This document shows positions 1-9,652 of a stretch of 64,000 bases of DNA, one piece after another. Source of the DNA: Mesorhabditis belari (taxonomy: Eukaryota > Nematoda > Chromadorea > Rhabditida > Rhabditidae); NCBI GenBank assembly GCA_958450365.1, contig CAUEEP010000927.1, positions 976,001 to 1,040,000 on the forward strand. Reading direction: 5' to 3'. Both the position numbers and the translations under genes were made by a program. The notes beneath the pieces were generated by a model that searched no databases, was not told the origin of the DNA, and was given only the letters and a program-made list of their open reading frames with translations. Within the stretch, counting starts at the first letter, position 1. Every line of letters begins with the position of its first letter.

Positions 1-328
1 AAAAATCTATAAAAAACTCTACGGAAAAATTGGCTGAATGAATTTCTCTGAAATTTTGGCGAAATATCAAACGTTTTTTTTCTCTATCTTTTATCTATTG
101 ACACGAAGATAGGTTTTCTTTAGCTAAGGTGTCTAAACCGCATCATCGAGTTAGCCCTTTTTGACTACCCGACTTCATACTCTCAAGAAAATCCAGGCAT
201 TAAATATTTTTAAACCCGTTTTAATGTTATTTTGCAGAAAAATAATTGGTTTTTCTAATGAAATCAACCGTAGTTTAATTCGTGCATTTGTTGGCTTCAA
301 ACGGCAGACGAAAAGGAACAAAAAGACT

Positions 329-592
329 TACCGTAAATACTGTAATAGTACCCCACCCCCATAATGACGGTGCGGAGTGATGTCTAGCTTTGATCGAGCT
401 TTTCTCGACACTGGTTTATGCTACAATGAGCGCTTAGATATCAAAAAATAGCCCTGAATTTCAGCTATTTTTTGATACCAAAGACGCATTTTTTGAAAGT
501 ACGGGCGCTTTGAAAAAAATGAATTACTAAAAAACTTTTGCGACTACGCGACTGTACGAGGGGGGTGGGGTACTATTACAGTATTTATGGTA
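329..592. mobile_element. TACCGTAAATACTG-family MITE, copy 1
   Basis: A non-coding inverted-repeat element. The left end reads TACCGTAAATACTGTAATAG followed by a C-rich run; the right end is its complement with one change (GTATTTATGGTA). The middle carries a near-perfect hairpin in which GATATCAAAAAATAGC meets its complement GCTATTTTTTGATAC. Flanking TA dinucleotides fit a Tc1/mariner-type target duplication. No open frame of note lies inside. At least five more copies occur in this window. The rest of 1-1120 shows no gene. Confidence 0.8.
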
Positions 593-1120
593 TGCATCAA
601 CCTAATATTTTAGCAAACACTCAGTGCAAAGAAGATTTTTTGAAAATACAGCTTCTTTGTAAAAAATTTTTGGCTAAAAATAGAGATTATTGAGTGTATT
701 GCTGATTTATGCTAACTTTATCTCATAAAGAATCGTTTTCTCTTTATCTTTATCTCATAAGTGAGCTGAATTTGGAAAAAAAGCTTGGAAAATAATAAAC
801 TTTAAAAAATCTCGAAAATTCTAAGGAAAAGCTGCACTTGGAGCACTTGGAGGACTGCACTGTAATTTCTTGAAGTCCATTAATAGTCCAATAATAGAAA
901 ACTTGTAACAAAATGTTCTTGATTTGGTTTTTAACTCGTTTTTAAGAAATTTCAGTCAAAACATTTTTCGAGAATTTTCTTTCCAACCTAATAATGGTAA
1001 GTAGTGATATCAAAGCTAAAGTATTGCTTATCTGAGCTGCATCTGAGCTGCATCTGAGCTGCAGCCAGCTTATCTAACAGTAGCTTAACAATCCAAAGCT
1101 GTAATCCTTCAGTTTCCCTT

Positions 1121-4100
1121 TAACTCACTTGATTGCTCATATCCTCGACTCGTTGTACACGGGGTGTGTGCTGTGCTTTCGGAGATTGTAGATGTTCACC
1201 CGGCTTGACCACCATGTAATTGATCACATCGGCTAATGAGATGATACCCTGAAAAAGGTTAAGATTTGTAAATGGTTCTAGCTACAATCATCAATCAATT
1301 CTAAGAATATGGTTGATGATAAAGGTAAACTTGTGCCCTGTGCCCTATGCGCACACGCACAGGGCACAGGGCGATGATAAAGATAAACTTGTGCCCAGGC
1401 TCAGCTTAGGCTTAGGCTTAGGCTTAGGCTTAGGCACAGGGCACAGGGCACAGGGCGATGATAAAGATAAACTTGTGCCCTGTGCCCTGTGCGTGTGCGC
1501 ATAGGGCACAGGGCACAAGTTTATCTTTATCATCGCCCTGTGCGTTCTTTTGACGTCGCCCGTAAGGAAAAGCGGCATCTGGCGCATTGCCCTCAGTAAA
1601 GCGGCCGAAAAACTCCCCAAGCCGGTTTAATTACCCAAGACTGTCTCTCAGAAAGCTAGAGTTTTAGAAATGCTAAATTCAATTCGATTTTAGAAGTTGA
1701 ATCTGATAATGAATGTTTCTACTCACTTCAACTTGTTGGTGCTCATTCAGAACACACAATCGATGCACATTTCGATCAACGAGCACTTGAACGGCCGTCC
1801 AAAAGGTATCCGTTGTGTTGATCGACACCACCATGCTGGCAAGATTCTAGAAATGGAAAATAAATTTAAAATTGATATCTCATGAACAGATTAGCTTACT
1901 TTGTTAAAATTCTTGAAGTCAAGAGCTGATTGAACGGATTTTTCCAATCGATTTGGATCATTATCGGTGGCAATAGCGATTGCATCAAATCGAGAGTACA
2001 TTCCGATCATCTGAAGCCATTTGAAATGTACATAGTACGATCAAGCAAATACATAGTACGACAAGAAGTACAACTAGATTCTTATCTGAGAAAGAAACCT
2101 TTTTTGTTTCCTCATCGACAACAGGGACTCCAGAGATGTTCTGAGTGCTGAGTATTTCGAGGCATTCATGCAATGGAGTGCTTGGGTAGACCTGAAGATT
2201 CTTTTAGCATTACTAAATAGAAGATTGGATAACAATTGCATATCTAGGCTGAAAACGGAAACAATTTTTAGCTTAAACCAACCATTTTCAAGTTTTCCCA
2301 AGTGCCTACTCCAAGCACTCGAGGGGTTTTCACGTGATATTCGGGTAGAGAGAATTGAGTACCCTAAAAAGAAGTGAAATTTTTTAAATCTAATAGAGTT
2401 TTGGAATTTAAAATAAAAGATTCAAGATTTAGTGGCACTACGGGGAGTCGAACTCGACACTACCGGCGGGCCGTATGGGACGTGAACAACCCCACTCCCG
2501 ACTGCACCAGGGCGACATGACAGCAAGCCGGGAAAAACCCGCTGATTAACCTGCTAGGCTGATTTTCAGCTGGTTTCCATAGAATAAGAAATACTGGTAT
2601 CTTATCTTTAAACTTAAAACTCACAAAGCACCACAAAAATTTGAGAATTCTTTTGTGGGTGATGATGAAGAGAGGACTGCCCTCTATTGGATCCATTACA
2701 GGTAAACGATGAATTCGATATTTCGCAAGAAGACGAGCCGCTTCAAGGATACTATAAGAGTTGGTAATTTATAAAAGAATGAACATGATTTTTCCCTTTA
2801 AAAAAAGGATCAATTAAGACGAGTTGGAAGAGTTTTATGGGTGATGATGAAGAGAGGACTCTTCCCCTTTTTCCCTTTTTCCCTACCTTTGATTGGCATC
2901 AATTGAGACGAGTTGGAAGAGTTTTCCCGATGATTCGACAAAGTCTAAATAGTTATCAAGGCTTAAAACTTGAAACTGATAAGTGTGTTCAGAAATACTC
3001 TAAATGTAGACTCATAAGAAATACAACAATTACAGGTTTGTAAGACAGGAAAATGTCAATCCAGAGTTGACTTTCTTTAGATATTTTCCTTTAGAACAAC
3101 TCCACAAACCTCTATATTGTCGAACAGTCATATTTCCAATGTCATTGCAATCAACTTCGTGCTCACTCGGCACACCCATAACCTCTCTAAAACCTTTAAA
3201 CTTAATTCGAATAACAGATTTTAACGATCATTTATAAACACTTTTTACAGTACTCACCTATATTTCATCAAGAGTACTCTGATGAAATCAGTGACCGAGA
3301 GGATCCCCGAGATCTTCCCTCCATCACCACCGCTTGAAATCAAAACATGACGAGTATCTAATAATTGAAATATCGGAAATTCTTAGATTGGTTTCATCTA
3401 AAACTTGAATTCGAATAGCTTTCCAATAGATCTACATTACTGGATCTACAGTTTGGTTTTACAGTTTAGTTTCTAATATTGAAAATTTGAACACAAATCA
3501 AATCCTATCTTCCTTTTCTCAACATTTCTTGTTCTTAAATTTTATCTACAATCTACAGTACTGGACAATGAAATATGATATTTGAAAAAACGATCGTCAC
3601 TTTCGCGCGTCTGTAACTCCCTTGTCTTTGAGTTTAAACTATTAGTGTTATACATTTTCTGAAAGCTCTTTTCAAGGGCTATACAATGGTAATATTAATA
3701 TTTAGAAATACGGTAAAGACAAGGGAGTTACAGACGCGCGAAAGTGCGAAAGTGTTTTTCAAATATGATATTTCATTGTCCAGTACTGTAGGTTGTAGAT
3801 AAAATTTAAGAACAAGAAATGTTGAAAAAGGAAGATAGGATTTGATTTGTGTTCAAATTTTCAATATTAGAAACTAAACTGTAAAATCAAATACTGATCT
3901 AATGTAAACTGGTTTCTTTAGAGCTTTGCTTGTATATTCTCAAAACTTACTCTGATAGATCAATCCATTAAAGGCTTTCTTCATCAAAAGATCCTTATCA
4001 AATACAACCATTTTGCTGCTCGTTGGCATTGCCTGTAAACTTAGAAAATCTCGGAAAATATAACAGAAATAGGAGAATGATTTAAGAATTCACAATTAAA

Positions 4101-4373
4101 GATGACTTACATCATAACAAACATTCAATTGCAGTAAACGGGCATAACTGTCGGCTTCGTGTTGCTTGATCTGAATGAGAAGAATAAAGAATACGCTTAT
4201 TATTAAAATCTAATAAAAAACTTGAAGCACAGTATCTTAGGCATTTAGTTTATTGTACTCACTGAATGCGTTGGACTATCATCAACGAACATCGGCGAAT
4301 CCGAAGCAACCGGTGGAAGTGGTGGTCGTTCATGGGGAACGCTTACTGAATGAGAATCACGGGTGAGTGGCAT
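1121..4373 (-). CDS. aakg: AMP-activated protein kinase gamma subunit (CBS-domain)
   Basis: Regulatory, nucleotide-sensing subunit of the AMPK heterotrimer, a cytosolic energy sensor. Exons on the minus strand: 4373-4263, 4170-4111, 4032-3951, 3357-3258, 3186-3110, 2968-2887, 2751-2625, 2363-2283, 2191-2099, 2010-1900, 1846-1727, 1248-1121. All phases join, giving about 390 residues. Landmarks in order: CYDAMPTSSKMVVFDKD (CBS1 start), ISGILSVTDFIRVLL, AKYRIHRLPVMDP and ITHKRILKFLW (CBS2), GVPVVDEETKKMIGMYSRFD (CBS3), DRNVHRLCVLNE and GIISLADVINYM (CBS4). This is the four-CBS layout of the family. The start ATG lies one base after a TTTTGCAG acceptor, suitable for cis- or SL trans-splicing; longer N-termini are possible (see 4615-4740). 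The introns hold several repeats, including an inverted-repeat element and an interstitial TTAGGC run. Confidence 0.93.
1313..1545. repeat. Palindromic GC-rich repeat with five TTAGGC units
   Basis: This lies in the last AMPK-gamma intron. Blocks of TGTGCCCTGTGCCC and GATGATAAAGATAAACTT recur in direct and inverted orientation. At 1406-1435 there are five exact copies of TTAGGC, the nematode telomere repeat. Open frames predicted here on both strands are by-products of the repeat. Confidence 0.75.
1546..1665 (+). repeat. Dispersed repeat ending in an SL1-like sequence, copy 1
   Basis: About 120 bp resembling 8645-8760. Shared blocks are AAAAGCGGCATCTGGCGCA and, at 1624-1639, GGTTTAATTACCCAAG, identical to the first 16 nt of nematode SL1. 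After this the sequence reads ACTGTCTCTCAG rather than an SL RNA donor. I see no convincing Sm site, so it is listed as a repeat and not as an SL RNA gene. Confidence 0.55.
2426..2530 (-). repeat. tRNA-like (possible SINE head) segment
   Basis: On the minus strand an A-box-like CTGGTGCAGTCGGGAGTGG is followed about 50 nt later by a B-box-like GAGTTCGACTCCCC. The stretch is GC-rich compared with its intron surroundings. The stems do not fold into a clean tRNA, so a tRNA-derived retroposon remnant is more likely than a functional tRNA. Confidence 0.35.
2828..2880. repeat. Partial duplicate of AMPK-gamma exon sequence
   Basis: The 20 nt encoding SPLFIITHK in the exon at 2625-2751 recur at 2838-2863 within the neighbouring intron, followed by a T/C-rich run. 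The short AATTGAGACGAGTTGGAAGAG block also occurs twice (about 2813 and 2901). These are local duplications without coding use. Confidence 0.6.
3443..3898. mobile_element. TACTGGACAATG inverted-repeat element with extended arms
   Basis: Core 3554-3790: ends TACAGTACTGGACAATGAAA and complement, arms running through CGATCGTCACTTTCGCGCG and CTGTAACTCCCTTGTC, with a short unpaired loop. Outside the core a second pair of arms of about 105 nt continues the palindrome (3450-3553 against 3791-3898). Other core copies lie at 58913-59138 and 61906-62141, plus a left arm at 61663-61725. It is located in an AMPK-gamma intron. Confidence 0.85.
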
Positions 4374-4614
4374 TCTGCAAAAGGTTATTGCAAAAGATTA
4401 GTTTACAAAAGAACAAAGAATTACATGAAAAGATTGTTTTTACATTTGAAAGTCAGGCAATTGAAAGTTTGAAAAAAAGAAATGGAAAATGGAGAACGTG
4501 GAAAAGGGAAAAGGAAAACAAATTTGAGATTTTCATTTTTTTCCCTTTTTAGGTAAAATTTCTCGGAATTCAATAGAATTCCCTCAAACTTTTTAGCAAA
4601 GTACACTGCAAAGA

Positions 4615-4740
4615 CTGTGACGTTGAACTTTGCTGGACTTTGAATCTCGTAAACGTGCCCCATCCGACGTATCAACACTTAAATCAATTACAGGCAGATC
4701 TCTGATTGCAATTGTCCTCAAATCTTAACATCGGCAGATA
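4615..4740 (-). other. Candidate upstream exon, duplicated at 11.5 kb
   Basis: The minus strand has an open frame starting LRTIAIRDLPVIDLSVDTSD and continuing with basic, Ser-rich residues to a stop near 4608. It lies 240 nt upstream of the AMPK-gamma start and could be a 5' exon of a longer isoform, but no splice phase joins it cleanly to 4373. The same stretch recurs inverted at 11,540-11,690, with only a few substitutions. It may be coding or simply a duplicated segment. Confidence 0.3.
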
Positions 4741-4875
4741 TTTTTCGTTTCTCAAACATCCTCGCAAAGCAATCACATCTTCAGCTTATTACTAATGATT
4801 TCATTTCTGTAATCATCTTCAAAAGGTATTGAATCTGATTCTATTTCATGCTTAAACTTACCTTTGCATACTGCC

Positions 4876-5268
4876 TACCGTAAATACTGCAATAGTACCC
4901 CACCCCCATAATGACGGCGTGGAGCGTTGCGTAGTCTAGCTTTGAACGAGTTTTCTCGACACTGGTTTATGCTACAATGCGCGCTTAGGTATCAAAAAAT
5001 AGCTGAAATTCAGGGCTATTTTTTGATACCAAAGATAATGACGGTGCGGAGTGTTGCGTAGTCTAACTTTGGACGAGTTTTTCTCGACACTGGTTTATGC
5101 TACAATGCGCGCTTAGATATCAAAAAATAGCCCTGAATTTCAGCTATTTTTTGATACCAAAGACGCATTTTTTGAAAGTACGGGCGCTTTGAAAAATGAA
5201 ATACTAAAAAACGCGACTACGCGACTGTACGAGGAGGGGGCTGGGGTACTATTACATTATTTACGATA
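4876..5268. mobile_element. TACCGTAAATACTG-family MITE, copy 2
   Basis: Left end TACCGTAAATACTGCAATAG; right end ATTATTTACGATA (diverged). The internal hairpin block is present twice in opposite orientation, giving a longer element than copy 1. The left flank CTTTGCATACTGCC is the same as the flank of the copy at 10963-11400, so the two filled sites are related by duplication. Confidence 0.8.
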
Positions 5269-5381
5269 GGTAAACTTTTTGAATCAATCTCTTCAAATCC
5301 GAGCATTCTAAATTTGAGTTGATTCATTTGGATTAAAATCATTTTGCATTAAAATTTCTAAAGAAAATTTAGATGTGTTCA

Positions 5382-6660
5382 TACAGGGTGGCTGATAATT
5401 ACGTGCGCCAAAGAAAACGCCATAATTTGATTTTCTTTCAAAGAAAATGTAAAAATCTTTATTTATATAATAGTTGTAACAAAAAGCATTTAATAACACA
5501 AGAAATTTTCGAAGTGGCCTCCATCCGCTTTGATACAGGCTTCAATTCGCTTCTTTACAGAATCGACGGTGCGGCGGAGATAATTTGCATCTAAGTCGTT
5601 CCAAATTTTGATCAATTCTCGACGTAAATCATTCAAATTGGTGATTTTTCTATTTCTCAATTGTTCTTCCATAAAACCCCAAACCGAAAAGTCCAACGGA
5701 TTGAGATCCGGGCTGTTTGCAGGCCATTGATCCTTCGTCAAAAAAGGGCCAATTTTGGTTTCGAGAAAGCGAATTGTTGTTTTGGCTCCGTGGGCCGGCG
5801 CCCAATCTTGTTGAAGGGTCAAATTGGGATGGCTCCTCTTCCATGGCACCACAGCTTTCTCGAGAATCTCTTTTTGATAGACTTTTGCGTTAATCTTCAC
5901 ATTTTTATCGATAAAAACCAACGGGGTCTTGCCCGAAGCACTGATGCCACCCCAAACCTTTTGGAAACAGACCTTTTGTAGCGACTTTCGTTTACGAGTG
6001 CTCTTGAGAGCTGGACTGAGAAGTTGACGGTGATTTTGTGAGTTTTAGCCACTTCCAAGGTGAAAATCTTCTCATCTGACCAAAGAACATCGTCAATGCG
6101 CCGCACCTTGAAAAAAGCTCGCAATTTCTTGCATTTCTCCTTCCGGTTTTGCTTGGCTTGATCGGTGAGCACTTGCCCGTTTAACAGTCGATAACTTCGA
6201 AGTCCGAGCTCATTTTTCACTATCGATTGAACCGAGAAACGCGAAATTGGAAGCTGTTTTGCCATCTTGTTCAAACTACGATCGTCTTTTCGCTCGATCC
6301 TCCTCTTGATGATCCCACGCATCTTTCGGGTGTTAACGGTCCTCTTTGGTCCTCTTCCGGGCTTCGACTGAACATGCCCCTCATCTTTCCATTGCTTTAC
6401 GATCTTCTGGACGGTCCTCAGAGCCACCCCAAGCCTCGATGCGATCGACGAGTTCTTCATGCCGCTCGTCGCCAGCTGTGCGATTGCGTCCCGACTAGCG
6501 CACGTCTTTGTCATGACCTAGAAAACAACTTTTTTAACAAAAAATTATTAGACCACGATAAAAGAATATTAAAACACAAAAAGATGAGTAGTAATGCTTT
6601 ATACATTGTTTAAAACTATGATGCTGATGCTGCGCGCACGTAATTGTCAGCCACCCTGTA
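5382..6660. mobile_element. Full-length Tc1/mariner-superfamily transposon (DD37D, maT-like)
   Basis: 1.28 kb with terminal inverted repeats of about 27 bp: left end TACAGGGTGGCTGATAATTA, right end the complement of TACAGGGTGGCTGACAATTA, both continuing CGTGCGC. Both ends carry TA. Between them lies a single transposase on the minus strand (5490-6514). It sits upstream of the AMPK-gamma gene and directly next to the exon-like segment at 6661-6848. Confidence 0.92.
5490..6514 (-). pseudogene. Tc1/mariner-type transposase, one frameshift
   Basis: Transposase in two overlapping frames: the N-terminal part is 6514 to about 6040, the C-terminal part about 6040 to 5490. Seen: an N-terminal helix-turn-helix region (MTKTCASRDAIAQLATSGMK, then a second HTH ending KPGRGPKRT), the first catalytic Asp in LWSDEKIF, the second in LQQDWAPAH, and the third in SPDLNPLDFSVWG. 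Counting to the Asp of NPLD gives 37 residues between acidic residues 2 and 3, the DD37D spacing of maT-like elements. A single base change near 6030-6045 shifts the frame between the first and second catalytic residues; each half is otherwise open. Either the copy is recently dead or there is a sequence error in an A/C-rich run. Length without the shift is about 340 residues, normal for the family. Confidence 0.88.
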
Positions 6661-6848
6661 ATAATACTTTATTCAAACGATAAAGTGAAAGAAATCATAG
6701 AGAAATGCACAGTGATACTTAATCATACAATACATACTGAAATCAATAAGCCAATTACTTACGGCAAAGAGCCACTAGATCTAAAGCATCGATACGTTTC
6801 TTGAATATGAAAAGCGACTGAATTTCTCGTATGTTCATGTTAAAAAGT
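6661..6848 (-). other. Exon-like segment, duplicated in the sulfatase intron
   Basis: On the minus strand a TCAG acceptor (6849-6851) is followed by ATG at 6838 and an open frame [20 protein letters not shown], ending at a perfect donor GTAAGT (6762-6757). I could not find a following exon that names a gene; it may be a 5' exon of AMPK-gamma or of an unknown gene. Positions 6661-6834 recur at 38709-38882 with no difference that I can see. Confidence 0.4.
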
Positions 6849-7253
6849 CTGAAAAATATTGAAAAATATCGAAAATTTGAAGATTTCACGAAATGATAAA
6901 GTGAAAAACAGTTTTTTTTTTGCTTTGAAATGACTTTTTCCACTTTTTTTTAAAAACATAAACAAAATGTAACAACAAAATATAGTAAATGTGATGCAAG
7001 TGAAAAGAAAAAGAATAGAAATAAAATAGAAATAGATTTGAGTAAAATATTGCGAACAAAAATGGAAACAGAGACAGAAAATGAGGCAAATTTCGGGCCA
7101 ATTCTCTGGAGAATGTCGAAAATATTAGGTTTTCCGGAAATAAATGAGCGTTTTCAACTCGAATATTTTAAAATCCAATAACTTGATCCAAACAAAACTT
7201 TATTAATCGAAATAAGAACCATTACAATTAACACATTATGATTAAAGAGAGCA

Positions 7254-7625
7254 CGAAGTCAGCTTTCTAATGGAAAGGCTCGTTTTCATATTGGAGCCAC
7301 TTGTTTACCTTGGTTCTTTACCTTACCACAGACGGAGACTCTTGGCTCATTTCATGGTAAGTAAACATTAGAAAAATCATTTTACTAATAAAGGAACGTT
7401 CCCAAGTTACCCGCGAGTTACAATATGAGGTAGATGCCAAAAGAAAGCTTATTTTGAAGCTTCAAGAGTCTGGGAAAGGCTCGTTTTCATATTGGAGCCA
7501 CTTATTTACCTTGGTTCTTTACCTTGCCACAGACGAAGACTCTTGGCTCATTTCAAGGTAAGTAAACATTAGAAAAATCATTTTACTAATAAGGGAACCT
7601 TCCCAAGTTACCCGGGAGTTACAAT
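7254..7625. repeat. 150-bp direct duplication with a splice-donor-like site
   Basis: Two copies, about 7272-7424 and 7476-7625, start at GGAAAGGCTCGTTTTCATAT and end in GAGTTACAAT. Each contains a GGTAAGTAAAC site and about six scattered substitutions. Both copies are open in at least one frame up to the donor-like site, but no protein family is recognisable. The remaining DNA of 6850-8100 shows no gene. Confidence 0.6.
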
Positions 7626-8110
7626 CTTTCTCTTAGCCAAGAAAGCAAGGAATTTTTAATATAAAACTTGAACCGACTTCATTTTTTGGATTATGATAAA
7701 TTTGACGGCCTTCTTTTAACTAAATCCCGATTTTTCATTGTTCTATTCTATTTAAATGAAAGAAATTTGCAAAAATTTAGAAATAAACAGCTTTTGAAAC
7801 AAAAGTTTCTCGTAAATCAAAAGATTTAGAAAAACAAAAATATCTTTTGAGCGATGGGGAAATCTGCAGGATTTGTGAGAGAACAAAAGATCAAAAGAAG
7901 TAAAGAAAGTAAAAAAAAGTTTCAAGATATCCCCGAAATCCTGAAAATCAAAATTGTAAAACAAAATCTAATAAACATTTTCATAAAGTATTCAATTGTA
8001 TAGATATTTCTAATCTTTATTTATCTAAACTAAGGTTTTGGGACACGGTTTGGTTAAGCAAAGATTGAAGTAAAGATTTGTTTCACTTCTAGGAATGATT
8101 TTTAAAGGAT

Positions 8111-8146
8111 AAAAGGATAAAAGGATAAAAGGATAAAAGGATAAAA
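8111..8146. repeat. Short tandem repeat GGATAAAA
   Basis: Five consecutive copies of the 8-mer GGATAAAA. A purine-rich low-complexity run (GGGAAAAGG-type) follows at 8340-8430 and a TGTCTG run at 8540-8580. Nothing coding is supported here. Confidence 0.85.
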
Positions 8147-8639
8147 ATCTCTATGTAAAGCTTTGATCTTTTTTACTGAAATCTAACAGTATATTCGATT
8201 GGTTTTTAATTTAAATTGGTTTAATGTAGTTGAACCAAAAACAGGAAGTTTTTCTTTTCAAAAAGAAATCCCGAAAAACGAAGTTGTTAATGAAAATGAA
8301 GAAATTTGCAGCTGTGGTTGAGGAAAAGAGATCAATAAACGGGAATGGGAAAAGGAAAAAGGAAAAAGGGAAAAGGAAAAGGGGAAAAGGAAGAAGGAAA
8401 AAGGAAAAAGGAAAAGAGAAAGATTGAATAAAATGGGGAAACATTGGGAAATCTGACGAGAAAAGATTAAAGAAAAAGAGAAATGAGAGGAAATTTGAGA
8501 AGTGATAGATGAAATGGGGAGATTTTCGGGGAGAGGAAGTGTCTGTGTTTTATCAGGAAGTGTCTGTGTCTGTGTCTGTTAGAGCGATGAACTTTTAATC
8601 TCATAGTCAGATGAAATCATCTATGAGATCACAGTAAAG

Positions 8640-8765
8640 AGAGCGTATTTTTCATGTCGCTCATAGGAAAAAGCGGCGTCTGGCACAGTGACCCTGGGTA
8701 GGAGGGCCGAATTAACCCTCGAGTCGGTTTAATTACCCAAGTTTGTGTGTGAGAAAGCGCTAGTT
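8640..8765 (+). repeat. Dispersed repeat with 20-nt SL1 match, copy 2
   Basis: Contains AAAAAGCGGCGTCTGGCACA and then GGTTTAATTACCCAAGTTTG at 8726-8745, identical to SL1 over its first 20 of 22 nt; the next bases are TGTGTGAG. The upstream 80 bp resembles 1546-1623. An SL RNA gene would normally continue with a GT donor and an Sm-binding site after the leader. I do not see these clearly, so the call is a repeat that carries SL1-like sequence. Confidence 0.6.
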
Positions 8766-8796
8766 TACAGGCAAACACAGCGTTGAGTCTATATGT

Positions 8797-9107
8797 CGTA
8801 GCCGATTATGAATGAGTGGGTCTAGGAGCGTCCAACCATCAAGTATTTAGTATCATTCAACGCAGAATCATTGATAATTATGTTAAATTTTTAAAATTAG
8901 CAAGAGTGGATAAAAAGAACACAAATTATGGGGCTTCAAAGTTTTCTCTTGAACAAACAGTTTTTTTGCTCTAATTTTTTTTCTTTTCATCAAATCTTGC
9001 TAATTTTAAAAATTTAACATAATTATCAATGATTCTGCGTTAAATAATACTAAATACTTGATGGTTAGACGCCCCTAGACCCACTCATTCATAATCGGCT
9101 ACGGGGG
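8797..9107. mobile_element. Foldback element (110-nt arms)
   Basis: The left arm starts CGTAGCCGATTATGAATGAG and continues through TCAAGTATTTAGTATCATT and AATCATTGATAATTATG. The right arm is the complement and ends ATAATCGGCTACG, leaving a 60-90 nt spacer. The ATAATCGGCTACG end recurs near 9288. No coding capacity. Confidence 0.8.
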
Positions 9108-9652
9108 TCCCGCCGATTTTGAATGCAACGTTGTAGCGCCGGCAATTTTCAACCTAAACTCACAAATTTGGTACCAATCGACGCAGAATTGAATTCGCTA
9201 CAAGATGATATAATATTGTCCTCATACATTAAAGGGTTGCTCTACTAGAAAGATTTACCAAAAAATTTCATTCATAATCGGCTACGTTACATTGTACATT
9301 ACAATACATTAAAAGTTGCCTCTCTTTACGAAAGCTTTCTGGACAGCTTATTCTTTGATATTTTAAAATCGAATGACCAAGTTATTAAAAGTCTATAAAG
9401 TTCAATTTTATGCAAATCCTAGAAAATAGACAATCGAAAATCGGCGCTTCACTTAAAAATGTAAATGCTCAATGTACACGTTTGTAACAGGGTTTTTCAT
9501 TAAGGAAAATGTTATTTTGAACATGATTCTTACACGAAAGAACATCTAAAATCTAGAAAAGTTTTAAAATGATTGAATTGGGCTTAAAAAAACTTGCAAA
9601 ACTTGCAAAACTTGCAAACAAGTCTACAAAAGATGAGATTCAGCTCCTCCAT

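Noticed and set aside
1313..1620. Open frames on both strands in the GC-rich intron repeat
   Set aside because: They arise from palindromic, low-complexity DNA and telomere-type repeats (poly Lys-Pro and Gly-Leu runs).
8211..8444. 77-codon Phe/Pro-rich minus frame and its plus-strand Lys/Gly-rich mirror
   Set aside because: Translation of a purine-rich low-complexity tract.
8726..8745. Functional SL1 RNA gene
   Set aside because: The leader is not followed by a clear GT donor, and no Sm-binding site or three-stem fold is evident in the next 80 nt.
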